A DNA stretch of 64,000 nucleotides. Origin: Gemmatimonadaceae bacterium. GTDB taxonomy: Bacteria; Gemmatimonadota; Gemmatimonadetes; Gemmatimonadales; Gemmatimonadaceae. The position numbers and the translations under genes are program-made. Positions within the stretch are counted from its first letter, which is position 1; every line of letters begins with the position of its first letter. The stretch lies in contig DASUHB010000069.1 in assembly GCA_036273715.1 (NCBI GenBank), positions 62,001 through 126,000 of the forward strand, given 5' to 3'. Positions 45,401-53,711 of this stretch are shown in pieces. A model generated the notes under the pieces. That model saw nothing but the letters and a program-made list of their open reading frames with translations, was not told where the DNA came from and searched no databases.

Positions 45401-45792
45401 AGGAGGCGTTTCGCGGCCCGATGACGGTGCTGGTGAACGAGCACACCGCGTCGGACGGCGAAGCGTTCGCGTACGGATTCCGCGCGCTCGGGTTAGGCAA
45501 GCTCATCGGCACGCGGACCTGGGGCGGCGAGATCTGGCTGTCCTCGTCCAACATTCTCGCCGACCGCGGCATCGCGACCGCCGCCGAGATGGGCGTGTAC
45601 GGGCCGAACAGCGAGTGGCTGATCGAGGGCCACGGCGTGGATCCCGACATCGTCGTGGACGACACGCCGCACGAGACGTTCCTCGGCCGCGACGCGCAAT
45701 TGGAGACGGCGGTGCAAACGCTCATGGATCAGTTGGCAAAGCAGCCGCCGAGCGTGCCCAAGCCTCCCACGTATCCGCACAAGGGTCCTTGA
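42496..45792 (+). CDS. Tricorn protease homologue (peptidase S41 with beta-propellers), exported
   Basis: 1098 residues, slightly longer than archaeal tricorn. Signal peptide (about 1-25), then two beta-propellers made of WD-like/TolB-like repeats (GYYRYPAIHDTTIVFTAEGDLW, DASISPDGATIAFTGQYEG, LIAHTDKDRRLWIYDAAT), a PDZ domain (about 810-880; DGETIVDVNGTPAL) and the S41 catalytic domain with Ser986 in EHTASDGEAFAYG and GTRTWGGEIW. It should cut oligopeptides into short peptides, in the periplasm in this case. Fits the DPP IV and M1 enzymes nearby as a late step in peptide breakdown. Convergent with the Tat-exported propeller protein. Confidence 0.93.
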   Translation: MLRALGVFAAGTVAVAVVVSASASQSPSATPLGYYRYPAIHDTTIVFTAEGDLWTIGLGGGVARRLTSGRGEEGDASISPDGATIAFTGQYEGPAEVYTMPIAGGLPERRTWDGARDVVVGWTPDGRVLYSTRQFATLPIDQLVTLDTATGVRTRVPLEQASDGAYDGGTLFFTRFGFQGSHTRRYKGGTAQQLWKWSSAMPEAVPLTGDYAGTSKTPMPWKGRIYFASDRDGTMSIWSVDENGRDPRQHTHHTDFDLQSPSLSDGRIVYQLGADLWVLDLSTGQDRAIPIRLASDFDQMREEWVDTAMKWVSAAHLSPNGDRVVLTARGQLFVAPVKSDQGRLVEAARHPGVRYRDGRFMPTSDSLLALSDESGEVELWTMPANGVGAPHQLTRDGTVLRWEAVPSPNGKLIAHTDKDRRLWIYDAATGASKRIGTSDYGDFSGLAWSPDSRWLAYQVSGSNGLSRIDVYDARGGTTTAVTSDRYDSHTPAWSPDGAWLWFLSDRHFRSTVGAPWGSRAPEPYFDQQTEIFALALRAGERFPFAHADELHPDTVAVPKKPESRVPGAPKAPVAVALDSTPRVTIDTAGIMDRLYRVPVDPGNYAGLSTDGARLYFLSMDRAKPRQAMLHVLTITRVDPKMQTLVDKVTGYELSANRKKLLVRRGDDLFVIDAGPRPPEKLSDTQVDLSGWKLHIVPREEWQQMYREAWRLERDYFYDRNMNGIDWKAMRTKYAPLAARVTDRNELSDVFGQMISELSALHMFVYGGDMQTATEQIATGALGAELARDARAGGYRVVHVYRNDPDDPDDLSPLARPGVDVRDGETIVDVNGTPALSGPSLGALLRNTAGTQVRLRVKGAGESARDVIVEPITARAAANLRYDEWEYTRRRLVDSLSHGRIGYVHLRAMTSNDIAQWERDFYPVFNRDALIVDVRNNGGGNIDSWILEKLMRHAWMFWQPRIGAPYWNMQEAFRGPMTVLVNEHTASDGEAFAYGFRALGLGKLIGTRTWGGEIWLSSSNILADRGIATAAEMGVYGPNSEWLIEGHGVDPDIVVDDTPHETFLGRDAQLETAVQTLMDQLAKQPPSVPKPPTYPHKGP

Positions 45793-45801
45793 CGACGTGG
45801 C

Positions 45802-45822
45802 GCGCGCCGCATCGCGGCGCGC
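45802..45822. terminator. GC hairpin between convergent tricorn and propeller genes
   Basis: GCGCGCCGC and GCGGCGCGC pair perfectly (9 bp) over the loop ATC, 10 bp after the tricorn stop and 50 bp before the other stop. Suited to terminate both strands. Confidence 0.55.
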
Positions 45823-45871
45823 AACACGGGCCACACGTCGCGCCGCTGGTGCCTAACGAGGTGATGCCGGG

Positions 45872-48826
45872 TCAGACGTTGTCGTTGCCGTCGTCTTCGT
45901 CCTCGGCGCCGGGCAGGCCGCGCGGATCGGGCTTGACCGTGAACGGCTGGGTGTAGCTCTTGCCGTCCACGGTTAGGCGTGCGGTGAATGCGCCCAGCAG
46001 CGGGATGCGGCGCCGGCCGAATCCGCCGCCGCCGCCCGCGCCGCCGCGCGGCATCTCCTTGACCGGGATCCACACCACGCGGTGCATGCCGGCGGACGTC
46101 GCAAACGGCACTGGAGCCGGCCGCCACAGCGCCGTGGTGTTCGGAATCCCGGGCCGGCGGCGCGCCGCTCCCCCGGCACCCTCAGCCTCCGCGGGGGCTC
46201 CGCTCGAGAAGGTATGCACCACCCGTCCGCCGGCGTCGAGGATCTCCAGCGTCACGGCGCCCGAGGCCGCGCTCTTCAGGTAGTAGTCGATCGCCGCTCC
46301 GTTAGGCGGGTTCTCCGCTTGCGGCTCGTCTTTCTGCAGCGGTGTGCCGTCGTCGCCGCCCTGATTGTAGTAAATGGCGTCGGAGGGCTTGAACAATACG
46401 GCGCCGGTCGCGAGCTGTGCGGCGTCGAGCTGCCGCAGCGGCGCGATGTCGTCGATCACCCAGAAGCCGCGACCGTGCGTGGCGACGATGAGGTCGTTTT
46501 CGTAGACCTCGAAATCGCGCACCGATGTCGTCGGCAGGTTGAGCTGCAGCGGCAGCCACGAGTCGCCATCGTCGAACGACACGTAGGCGCCGCGTTCGGT
46601 CCCGGCGAACAACAGGCCGCGGCGCTTCGGATCCTCCTTGACGACGTGCACGTACACACCGGCCGGCAACCCCTTCGTGATACGCTGCCACGTCTTGCCG
46701 AGGTCGCGCGTACGGTAGATGTACGGTTCGAAATCCTGAAGTTGATGGCGATCGACGCTCGCGTAGGCGGTGTTGAAGTCGAAGTGCGAGGCGTCAATCA
46801 TCGTCACCCGGCTCCACGGCGTGAGCGCCGGCGGCGTCACATTCTGCCAATGGCCGCCGATGTCCATGGTCACCTGGATGTTCCCATCGTCGGTCCCGAC
46901 CCAGACCATCGGCACCAGAATCGGAGACGGCGCGATCGTGTACACCACTCCGCGCTGTCCGTTAGTCCCGGTGTCGGCGGCGGCGGCGGCATCCAATCCC
47001 GACGGCACACCAGGCTGCGCACGCGTCAGGTCCGGACTCACGCGCGTCCAGGTCTGCGCGCAGTCGGTGGACAGGAACACGTACTGATTGCCGTAATAGA
47101 GCGACCGCGGATCGGCGCGTGACACGACGAGTGGCTGCGTCCAGTCCGCACGCGCGGTCTCGCCTTTCGGCACGTCCGGCGCGCTCGTGCCGGCTATCGG
47201 CACGTTGAGTGCGAGATCGAAGCGCTGGCCCGTCCCGCCGAACACGATGCCGGGATGGAGCGGATCGCCGGCCGTATAGCCGCTCTCGCCGCCGGCGCCA
47301 ATCGGCTCCCAATCGCGCATCGAGATCTCGCCGAACTTTCCACGCGAGCGCACCGCGACCGCGCCGCTGTCCTGTTGGGCGCCGGTCACCCAGTACGGGA
47401 AGCGGAAATCGACGGAGACATGATAGATCTGCGCCGTCGGTTGGTTGAGCCACGAGCTCCACGACACGTCGCGGGGATCTTCACTCTTCGCATTGCGCGT
47501 GATGACTGTGCCTTGGTCGCTGGCGACGATCAACGTGTTCGGATCATCGGGCGAGACCCATGGCTGATGGTAGTCGTCGCCGCCCGGTGAACCGCGCACG
47601 GGCACCCACGTGTGGCCGCCATCCATCGAGCGGGAGACCGACACGTTGCTGACGTAGACGACATCCGCGTTCTTCGGGTCGACGGCGACGTGCTCGAAGT
47701 ACCAGCCGCGTCCCCACAGAGCGGAATCGTTGGACAGGCGCGTCCACGACGCACCCGCATCGTCGGAGCGGAAGAAGCCGCCTAACCCGGGAATGCCGAC
47801 GCCGAACCGGCGCGCGGCGACGGCCGCCTGCGACGTGTCGACGGGAATGCTGGGATCCTGGACGAGGTCATCGATCACCGCATAGAGACGCTGCGGATTG
47901 CTCGGGCACACGGCGATGCCGCTCTTGCCGATGCCTTCTTTCGGCAATCCGTTGGTCAATTCGGTCCACGAGTCGCCGCCGTCGGTCGATTTGTAAATGC
48001 CGCCGCCGGGACCATTCGTGGGTGCGTACACGAACCACGGTGGACGGCGCGTGTTCCAAAGTCCGGCGTAAATGACTTTCGGGTTGGTCGGATCGATCAC
48101 GACCTCGATCGCGCCGACGTTTTCGTTCTTGAACAACACTTTCTTCCAACTGTGTCCGCCGTCGGTCGAGCGATAGATGCCGCGCTCGGCGCTGGGTCCG
48201 TAGAAATTTCCGATTGCGGCAACGAACACGGTGTTCGGGTCGGTCGGATGCACGGCGACCTTGCCGATGTGCTGCGTCGCGTCGAGGCCGAGGTGCGTCC
48301 ATGTCTTGCCGGCATCGGTTGACTTGTACACGCCGTTGCCGAAGCCCGTCGAGTCGCGCAGCGTGCACTCGCCGCTGCCGACGTACACGGTGTCGGGCTG
48401 GGAGGGCGCCACGGCAACCGCACCGATCGACGCGACGGGATTGGCATCGAACACGGCCTCCCAGACGCGGCCGGCATCGATGGTTTTCCAGAGACCGCCA
48501 TTGACCGAACCCGAATAGAATTCGTTAGGCCGGCCCGGCACGCCCGTCACGGCGTCGGTGCGTCCGCCGCGAAAGGGGCCGAGCAGTCGCCACTGCAATC
48601 CGGAAAAGAGCGGTGAGAGATCGGCGGCCGGCGCCGCGAGCGCGGACGGCGCATCGGCGAGCGCGTGCGGTGGACGTCGCACGACATCGCGAACCATCGA
48701 AGGGGCGCGGGAAAACAACGTGAGCGCGCCACCGTAGAGTCCGGCGCGCACGAGGAAGTCGCGCCGGGTCACATCGACGACGGGGCGGTCAGATTCGGGG
48801 TCCGGAAGTTTGTCGTGTTTCTCCAC
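45872..48826 (-). CDS. Tat-exported Asp-box (BNR/sialidase-like) beta-propeller protein
   Basis: 984 residues from GTG 48826. A twin-arginine signal (VTRRDFLVRAGLYGGALTLF) suggests export of a folded protein. The mature part contains many Asp-box motifs SxDxGxxW: STDAGKTW, STDGGHSW, STDGGDSW, SDDAGASW, SMDGGHTW, with loops and a final beta-sandwich (VTLEILDAGGRVVHTFSSG). These repeats define sialidase/VPS10-type propellers; sialidase catalytic residues cannot be confirmed by eye. Similar large proteins are common in Gemmatimonadota-like genomes, role unknown. Could bind or cleave glycans or peptides outside the cell. Confidence 0.88.
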   Translation of the reverse strand: MEKHDKLPDPESDRPVVDVTRRDFLVRAGLYGGALTLFSRAPSMVRDVVRRPPHALADAPSALAAPAADLSPLFSGLQWRLLGPFRGGRTDAVTGVPGRPNEFYSGSVNGGLWKTIDAGRVWEAVFDANPVASIGAVAVAPSQPDTVYVGSGECTLRDSTGFGNGVYKSTDAGKTWTHLGLDATQHIGKVAVHPTDPNTVFVAAIGNFYGPSAERGIYRSTDGGHSWKKVLFKNENVGAIEVVIDPTNPKVIYAGLWNTRRPPWFVYAPTNGPGGGIYKSTDGGDSWTELTNGLPKEGIGKSGIAVCPSNPQRLYAVIDDLVQDPSIPVDTSQAAVAARRFGVGIPGLGGFFRSDDAGASWTRLSNDSALWGRGWYFEHVAVDPKNADVVYVSNVSVSRSMDGGHTWVPVRGSPGGDDYHQPWVSPDDPNTLIVASDQGTVITRNAKSEDPRDVSWSSWLNQPTAQIYHVSVDFRFPYWVTGAQQDSGAVAVRSRGKFGEISMRDWEPIGAGGESGYTAGDPLHPGIVFGGTGQRFDLALNVPIAGTSAPDVPKGETARADWTQPLVVSRADPRSLYYGNQYVFLSTDCAQTWTRVSPDLTRAQPGVPSGLDAAAAADTGTNGQRGVVYTIAPSPILVPMVWVGTDDGNIQVTMDIGGHWQNVTPPALTPWSRVTMIDASHFDFNTAYASVDRHQLQDFEPYIYRTRDLGKTWQRITKGLPAGVYVHVVKEDPKRRGLLFAGTERGAYVSFDDGDSWLPLQLNLPTTSVRDFEVYENDLIVATHGRGFWVIDDIAPLRQLDAAQLATGAVLFKPSDAIYYNQGGDDGTPLQKDEPQAENPPNGAAIDYYLKSAASGAVTLEILDAGGRVVHTFSSGAPAEAEGAGGAARRRPGIPNTTALWRPAPVPFATSAGMHRVVWIPVKEMPRGGAGGGGGFGRRRIPLLGAFTARLTVDGKSYTQPFTVKPDPRGLPGAEDEDDGNDNV

Positions 48827-48943
48827 AGTCGGTCTCTCGCGGTGCGGGGATGCGCGCGAGCATCGAGTCGTGTTGGTCGCACGCGTCGCGCTGTCAAATA
48901 GGACGCGGTACAGCGCGTGTCAAGCGAGGCGAATGGATGCGAC

Positions 48944-49654
48944 TCAGCGGCGGGCGGCCGCGTAGGCAATGGGGTCGCGAGCGCCGGCGGCCGCGAAGCC
49001 GCGCAGGCGGAGGAGGCACGCGTCGCAGCGGCCACAAGCTTCCCCGGTGGGCAGCGGGTCGTAGCAGCTGCACGTCCCGGCATAGTCCACGCCTAACGAA
49101 AGCCCGAGGGCGATGATCTCGGATTTCGCGAGATGGAGCAGCGGCGCGTGGATGCGAAACCGGCTCGCGCCATCGACGCCTGCTTTCGTCGCCAGATTGG
49201 CAAGGCGCTCGAACGCCTCGATGAATGCCGGTCGGCAGTCCGGGTAGCCTGAATAGTCCAGCGCGTTGACGCCGATGAAGATGTCGGCGGCATCGAGCGT
49301 CTCGGCGAACGCCAGGGCGAGCGCGAGAAAGATGGTATTGCGCGCCGGCACGTAGGTGATCGGAATGCCGCTGCCGATCTTCTGCTCGTCGCGATCTTTG
49401 GGCACGGGGATGTCGGCGGTGAGCGCGGATCCGCCGAATGCGCGCAGGTCGAGCGAAATGATCTCGTGGCGCGCGACGCGCATCCGGTGGGCGATGCGCG
49501 ACGCCGCATCGAGCTCGGCGGCGTGGCGCTGACCATAGCGCACGGTGAGCGCGGCAACGTCGAATCCATCGCGCTGCGCAACGGCGAGCACGGTGGTCGA
49601 GTCGAGTCCGCCACTCAAGAGAACGACAGCGCGCGGCCGTGAGGTTTCGCTCAT
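48944..49654 (-). CDS. queC: 7-cyano-7-deazaguanine synthase (preQ0 synthase)
   Basis: 236 residues from ATG 49654; the frame is open further upstream but without similarity. PP-loop [14 protein letters not shown] at the N-terminus binds [22 protein letters not shown] is a family signature; the zinc site near the end is [24 protein letters not shown] with four Cys. It converts 7-carboxy-7-deazaguanine and ammonia to preQ0 in queuosine biosynthesis. queE, the preceding step, lies 1 kb away on the same strand with a DUF5996 gene on the other strand in between; queD and queF are not in the window. Confidence 0.95.
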   Translation of the reverse strand: MSETSRPRAVVLLSGGLDSTTVLAVAQRDGFDVAALTVRYGQRHAAELDAASRIAHRMRVARHEIISLDLRAFGGSALTADIPVPKDRDEQKIGSGIPITYVPARNTIFLALALAFAETLDAADIFIGVNALDYSGYPDCRPAFIEAFERLANLATKAGVDGASRFRIHAPLLHLAKSEIIALGLSLGVDYAGTCSCYDPLPTGEACGRCDACLLRLRGFAAAGARDPIAYAAARR

Positions 49655-49702
49655 GCCGTAGAAGGTACGCGTCGATCGCGGAGATGGAGAGAGCCGGGTT
49701 TC

Positions 49703-49731
49703 TTGAGACGCGGTCCGGCCGCGCGTATGTT
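49703..49731 (+). promoter_or_regulatory. Sigma70-like promoter TTGAGA-N17-TATGTT, probable leaderless start
   Basis: TTGAGA at 49703-49708 and TATGTT at 49726-49731 are 17 bp apart. Transcription would begin about 7 bp later, at or next to the ATG at 49737. There is no Shine-Dalgarno before this ATG, so the DUF5996 mRNA may be leaderless. The spacing is visible; activity is inferred. Confidence 0.5.
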
Positions 49732-49736
49732 GCGAC

Positions 49737-50690
49737 ATGACCGACCTTCGACACGCCGAGTCTGCGCCGGCGCGTTGGCCCGTGTTGCCGCTGGACTCAT
49801 GGGCGGACACGCTCGCCACGCTGCACATGTGGACGCAAATCGTCGGCAAGACGCGACTGTCGCACGCCCCGATGGTGAACCATTGGTGGCAAGTGGCGCT
49901 GTATGTGACGCCGCGCGGACTCACCACATCGGCGATGCCGGCCGGGGACGGGGTGCGGACATTTTCCGTCGACTTCGATTTCATCGATCATCGGTTGGAC
50001 GTGCGCTCGAGCGATGGACGCACTGCGAGCGTCCCGCTCACTGCGCAAACCGTATCGGCGTTCTACGCGGCCTATCTCGAGGCGCTCGAGTCGCTCGGCC
50101 TCGAGGCACGGATTCGACCGGTGCCGGTGGAGACGGCGGTTGCGATTCCGTTCGCCGACGATCGTGAGCATGCCTCGTACGACCCGCGTGCCGCGCACAC
50201 CTGGTGGGTGATTCTGAGCGAGGCGCATCGGGTGCTGGAGCGATTTCGCGGACGCTTCCTGGGCAAGAGCAGCCCGACCCACTTTTTCTGGGGCAGCTTC
50301 GATCTGGCGCAGACGCGATTTTCGGGTCGCCGCGCGCCGAAACACGGCGGCGGAGCGCCTAACTGTCCCGACTACGTGATGGTCGAGGCGTATTCGCACG
50401 AGTGCGCCAGCGTGGGTCTCTGGGCGGGGAGCCCGGGCATGCCGGGACCGGCGTTCTACGCCTACGCCTATCCCGAGCCCGCTGGCTACTCGGCGCGTTC
50501 CGTTAGGCCTGAAGGCGCCGCCTACGATGGCGCGATGCGCGAGATGATTCTGCCGTACGACGTAGCGCGGCGCGCCGCATCGCCGGACGACCTGATTCTC
50601 GAATTCGCGCAGTCCGCCTACGACGCGGCGGCTGAGTTAGGCAAGTGGGACCGCGCCGCGCTCGACCGGCCGCAGCACGAATGGCCGTGA
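49737..50690 (+). CDS. DUF5996 family protein
   Basis: 317 residues from ATG 49737. No signal peptide or membrane helix. Conserved-looking blocks are [77 protein letters not shown] and [10 protein letters not shown], as in DUF5996 proteins. The fold and function are unknown. It lies between queC and queE on the opposite strand and is probably not part of the queuosine pathway. Probable leaderless transcription (see promoter). Confidence 0.87.
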   Translation: MTDLRHAESAPARWPVLPLDSWADTLATLHMWTQIVGKTRLSHAPMVNHWWQVALYVTPRGLTTSAMPAGDGVRTFSVDFDFIDHRLDVRSSDGRTASVPLTAQTVSAFYAAYLEALESLGLEARIRPVPVETAVAIPFADDREHASYDPRAAHTWWVILSEAHRVLERFRGRFLGKSSPTHFFWGSFDLAQTRFSGRRAPKHGGGAPNCPDYVMVEAYSHECASVGLWAGSPGMPGPAFYAYAYPEPAGYSARSVRPEGAAYDGAMREMILPYDVARRAASPDDLILEFAQSAYDAAAELGKWDRAALDRPQHEWP

Positions 50691-50705
50691 CCGCGGGCCA
50701 CACGG

Positions 50706-51359
50706 TCAGGGAATGCCGATGAACTTGTGGGTCTGCAGGGAGAGACGCCAGCGCGGGTGCTCGAGACAATAGGCCAGCGCGCGCTGTGTGTTCTGCTCGC
50801 GCTCGGGACCATCCATGGGCTGGAGAAAGAAGTGTTGGAACGCGAGCGACTCGAACCGTTCGGGCTGCGCTTCCGGCTCGCGCTGCGGAAAGACGAGCTT
50901 GAGCTCGTTGCCCGACGTAAGGCGCAGGGGCGCCCGCGCTTTGGGACTCACGCAGATCCAGTCGATACCCTGCGGCGCCGGTTGCGTCCCATTCGTCTCG
51001 ATGGCGACGTGGAAGCCGGCCTGGTGGAACGCATCGATGAGCGGCGCATCGAGTTGGAGCAACGGTTCGCCACCGGTGCACACCACCAGCGGAGTGCCGG
51101 ACGGGCTTCGATTCTGGTTCCAGGTTTCGAGCGCGGCCCGCGCGAGCGCGGCGGGCGAGTCGAAGCGGCCGCCGCCCGGTCCGTCGGTGCCGATGAAGTC
51201 GGTATCACAGAAGGTGCACACTGCCGTCGCGCGATCGCGCTCGAGGCCGGTCCACAGGTTGCAGCCGGCAAAGCGGCAGAACACGGCGGCGCGTCCGGTC
51301 TGCGCTCCTTCGCCCTGGAGCGTGTAGTAGAGCTCCTTGACGGCGTACGTCCGTGGCAT
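50706..51359 (-). CDS. queE: 7-carboxy-7-deazaguanine synthase (radical SAM)
   Basis: 217 residues from ATG 51359 (GGAG about 15 nt upstream; the frame is open further upstream to 51488). The iron-sulfur Cys pattern is C-x14-C-x2-C (CNLWTGLERDRATAVCTFC) instead of the usual CX3CX2C, a variant known from some QueE enzymes such as that of Burkholderia. TGGEPLLQLD follows, then IETNGTQPAP, VSPKA and TSGNELKLVFPQ. It makes 7-carboxy-7-deazaguanine from 6-carboxytetrahydropterin. A large hairpin sits in the leader region. Confidence 0.93.
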   Translation of the reverse strand: MPRTYAVKELYYTLQGEGAQTGRAAVFCRFAGCNLWTGLERDRATAVCTFCDTDFIGTDGPGGGRFDSPAALARAALETWNQNRSPSGTPLVVCTGGEPLLQLDAPLIDAFHQAGFHVAIETNGTQPAPQGIDWICVSPKARAPLRLTSGNELKLVFPQREPEAQPERFESLAFQHFFLQPMDGPEREQNTQRALAYCLEHPRWRLSLQTHKFIGIP

Positions 51360-51441
51360 GATGACCGCGGTCTCCGTTAGGCGTGGGCGTGCGTGCGCGG
51401 CGAGGCGCACGGCCTGGTCCCGTATCGCGCTCGCCGCGCGT

Positions 51442-51509
51442 GGCAGGTCGCCTCGCTCATGATTGAAAGGATAACAGTCATCCGTCAATCATGAGCGAGG
51501 AGGCCTGCC
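51442..51509. promoter_or_regulatory. 25-bp inverted repeat upstream of queE
   Basis: Arms at 51442-51466 and 51485-51509 pair over 23 of 25 positions with an 18-nt loop; the inner 16 bp (CCTCGCTCATGATTGA) is perfect. It lies between the stop of the FUSC gene (51580) and the queE start (51359), both on the minus strand. It may end FUSC transcription, or act as a leader structure or operator for queE. It does not match the preQ1 riboswitch as far as I can see. Confidence 0.55.
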
Positions 51510-51579
51510 GGCGCCACGACCCCGGTGGGCCGGCACGGTTTCCTCCCTGTCGCGAGCGCACCGCTCACGACGGATGCGA

Positions 51580-53562
51580 TCATTGTCTCGGAACTCTTCC
51601 ATTGGCGTCGACGGTCGCAGCGATGGCCTGCTGCGCGGCATTGATGCGGGTGAGCCACTCGGACTCCGGCGCGGCATCGGCGGCTGCCGCATCGCTGGCC
51701 GGCGGACCTGATCGGGCAACCAGCTGCCGGAGCGCATATGCGAGGTCCATGGCCGCATGCACCGAGTCCATGTAGCGCGGCACGTGCAGCGGCAGGTTGA
51801 TCTCCCACACCGGCCGCGTAGCCAGGCGGAAGCGCTGCGCCGTGCGATCGACGCGACGCGCCCAACGGAGCCGGGCGCGGGGCGGCAGCGATGGCGCATC
51901 GGGCGCCGTGAGGGCGGCCACCGCGTGCGCGGCTTCGCGGAGCAGATCGCCCGCCCGGCGTTCGACCGACGCGCGCGCGGGCGTCGGGAGCACGAGGCTG
52001 GCCACGACGGCGCCGATCGCCGCTCCGAGGAGCGTCTCCTCGAGCCGCAGCGACAGCAGCGCCGACGAGTAGTTGCCTAACGTGTCGTAGAGCAGCGCGA
52101 GCGCCGTGGTGACGAACACGATCATCCAGGCGTACGAGAGCGGCGCGAGGTAGAACGCGCCGAACACGCTGAGAAACAGCAGCACGAGCGCCAGGTGCTC
52201 GTTCCGGCCGACGGCCTGGGCGACGATCACGCCTAACACGACGCCGCCCACCGTGCCGAGTACCCGCTGCCAGGCCCGCGAGAGGCTCTCGGCGCGGTTC
52301 GTGGCGCGAATGAAGACGACGAACGCGCCGATCACGGCCCAGTACCAGCGCGCCGACGACACCGGATTCCCGGCGAGCATGGCGAGGCCGGTCGCGATCG
52401 CCGCCTGGATCGCGAGGCGCAACGACGGTCGCATGGCCTCGCGAGAAGGCGCGGCGACGTCCGGGTTGAGGCCGAGTGCCGTCGCGCCGCCGGCGGCGGT
52501 GACGGATTCGCCGATCACCGCATCGGCCGGCGCGGGCGCCGTCCACGGATGCGTCTTTGCGATGATGTCGCCGGCAAACCGCAGTTTGCGTTGGAGCGAA
52601 CCCGGAAGCGCCCCGGCCGCCCTTGGCGCAGGCCCGAGCACGTCGTACCCGCGAAGGCGCGCGCCTAACGCAACAACGTCGCGCGCCACCTGCGGGCGCG
52701 CCCCGGCGGGCTGGGCGCGCACGGCGGAGACGACGTCGGCCACGGTCTCGATGGCCAGCTCCATGTCGAACACGTCGAGCGCCCATTGATCCGCGGCGGC
52801 ACTCCGGCGATGCCGCGCCTCGGCCTCGTCTTCCAGCGCGAGCGCCGCATCGTTGAGCCGCGCGATCGATATGCGCGAACGGTGCACACGCCACGGCGCA
52901 TCCGTCGCGGCCTCCGCCCTGCGCGCGAGCGCGTCGAGCAGCGCGGCGGCGCGGGCGCGAAACGCGACGAGCATCTCATCGAGCAGGCGGTCGGGCCGGT
53001 CTCGCACGACCGCGAATCGCGCGATGTAGGCGATCGCCACGCCGACGAGCACCGAGATCGACGCGAGGCGAAGATCCCCGGCGCCCGTGCGGGCGAACAG
53101 CGAGAAAAAGTAGCCCATGAACGCCAACAACCCGAGCACGGAGCCGCGGGGGCCGTAGCGGCGCGCGAACGTGGCGCAGAATACCACGACGCAGAAAAAC
53201 AACTGGTCGAGCCACAAGTGGTGCGCAGCGAGCGAGCCGAGCGCGATCGGCGCGATCGCGGCCGGAGCTGCGAGAAGCATCGTGAGGCGCTGTGCCCGAG
53301 GCGTGTCGTCGAAGACGCGCGCGGCAGCCATGATGCTCACGACGATGCCGGCGAGGACGACGGTCGCCGGCTCGTGACGCGCGTGGGCGAGCGGCACGAG
53401 CGCAGCGGATGCGGCGGTGGCGGCGAGGGCGGCGCGCGCGCCGGCGCGCCACCGTGTTAGGCCGGGGTCCGATGCGATCACGAGGTCGAGCGCATGGCGC
53501 ACGGGAGCCGGGCGCACGGCATCGCGCCGTCGCGACTCGTCCGAGGTCCTCCGTGAGCGCAT
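51580..53562 (-). CDS. FUSC-family inner-membrane protein (aromatic acid efflux type)
   Basis: 660 residues from ATG 53562. Two clusters of about five to six hydrophobic helices (about 40-190 and 385-520), each followed by a long soluble helical region (about 190-380 and 520-650). This is the duplicated layout of FUSC/YccS/AaeB-like proteins; WAVIGAFVVFIRATNRAESLSRAWQRVLGTVGGVVLGVIVA in the second half is the family hallmark (RxxGTxxGxxxG). Related proteins export aromatic carboxylic acids or fusaric acid with a membrane-fusion partner; no such partner is adjacent. Divergent from the PLP-enzyme gene (150 bp). Confidence 0.85.
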   Translation of the reverse strand: MRSRRTSDESRRRDAVRPAPVRHALDLVIASDPGLTRWRAGARAALAATAASAALVPLAHARHEPATVVLAGIVVSIMAAARVFDDTPRAQRLTMLLAAPAAIAPIALGSLAAHHLWLDQLFFCVVVFCATFARRYGPRGSVLGLLAFMGYFFSLFARTGAGDLRLASISVLVGVAIAYIARFAVVRDRPDRLLDEMLVAFRARAAALLDALARRAEAATDAPWRVHRSRISIARLNDAALALEDEAEARHRRSAAADQWALDVFDMELAIETVADVVSAVRAQPAGARPQVARDVVALGARLRGYDVLGPAPRAAGALPGSLQRKLRFAGDIIAKTHPWTAPAPADAVIGESVTAAGGATALGLNPDVAAPSREAMRPSLRLAIQAAIATGLAMLAGNPVSSARWYWAVIGAFVVFIRATNRAESLSRAWQRVLGTVGGVVLGVIVAQAVGRNEHLALVLLFLSVFGAFYLAPLSYAWMIVFVTTALALLYDTLGNYSSALLSLRLEETLLGAAIGAVVASLVLPTPARASVERRAGDLLREAAHAVAALTAPDAPSLPPRARLRWARRVDRTAQRFRLATRPVWEINLPLHVPRYMDSVHAAMDLAYALRQLVARSGPPASDAAAADAAPESEWLTRINAAQQAIAATVDANGRVPRQ

Positions 53563-53711
53563 CGAAGACGCCGGCGTGCATAGACTGCGCCATGCGGCGG
53601 CGGTTGACGCCGGGGAGCACGGGCCGCATCGTCCGGGGCGCAGCGTGCGTTGTGCACCGGAGTCGGCGACGCTCGGGGGCGGCAGGCGCGCGATCCTCTT
53701 CCGTTAGGCAC

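Noticed and set aside
51442-51509. preQ1 riboswitch upstream of queE
   Set aside because: I see only a long perfect-type hairpin; the small pseudoknot and conserved A-rich tail of preQ1 classes are not evident.
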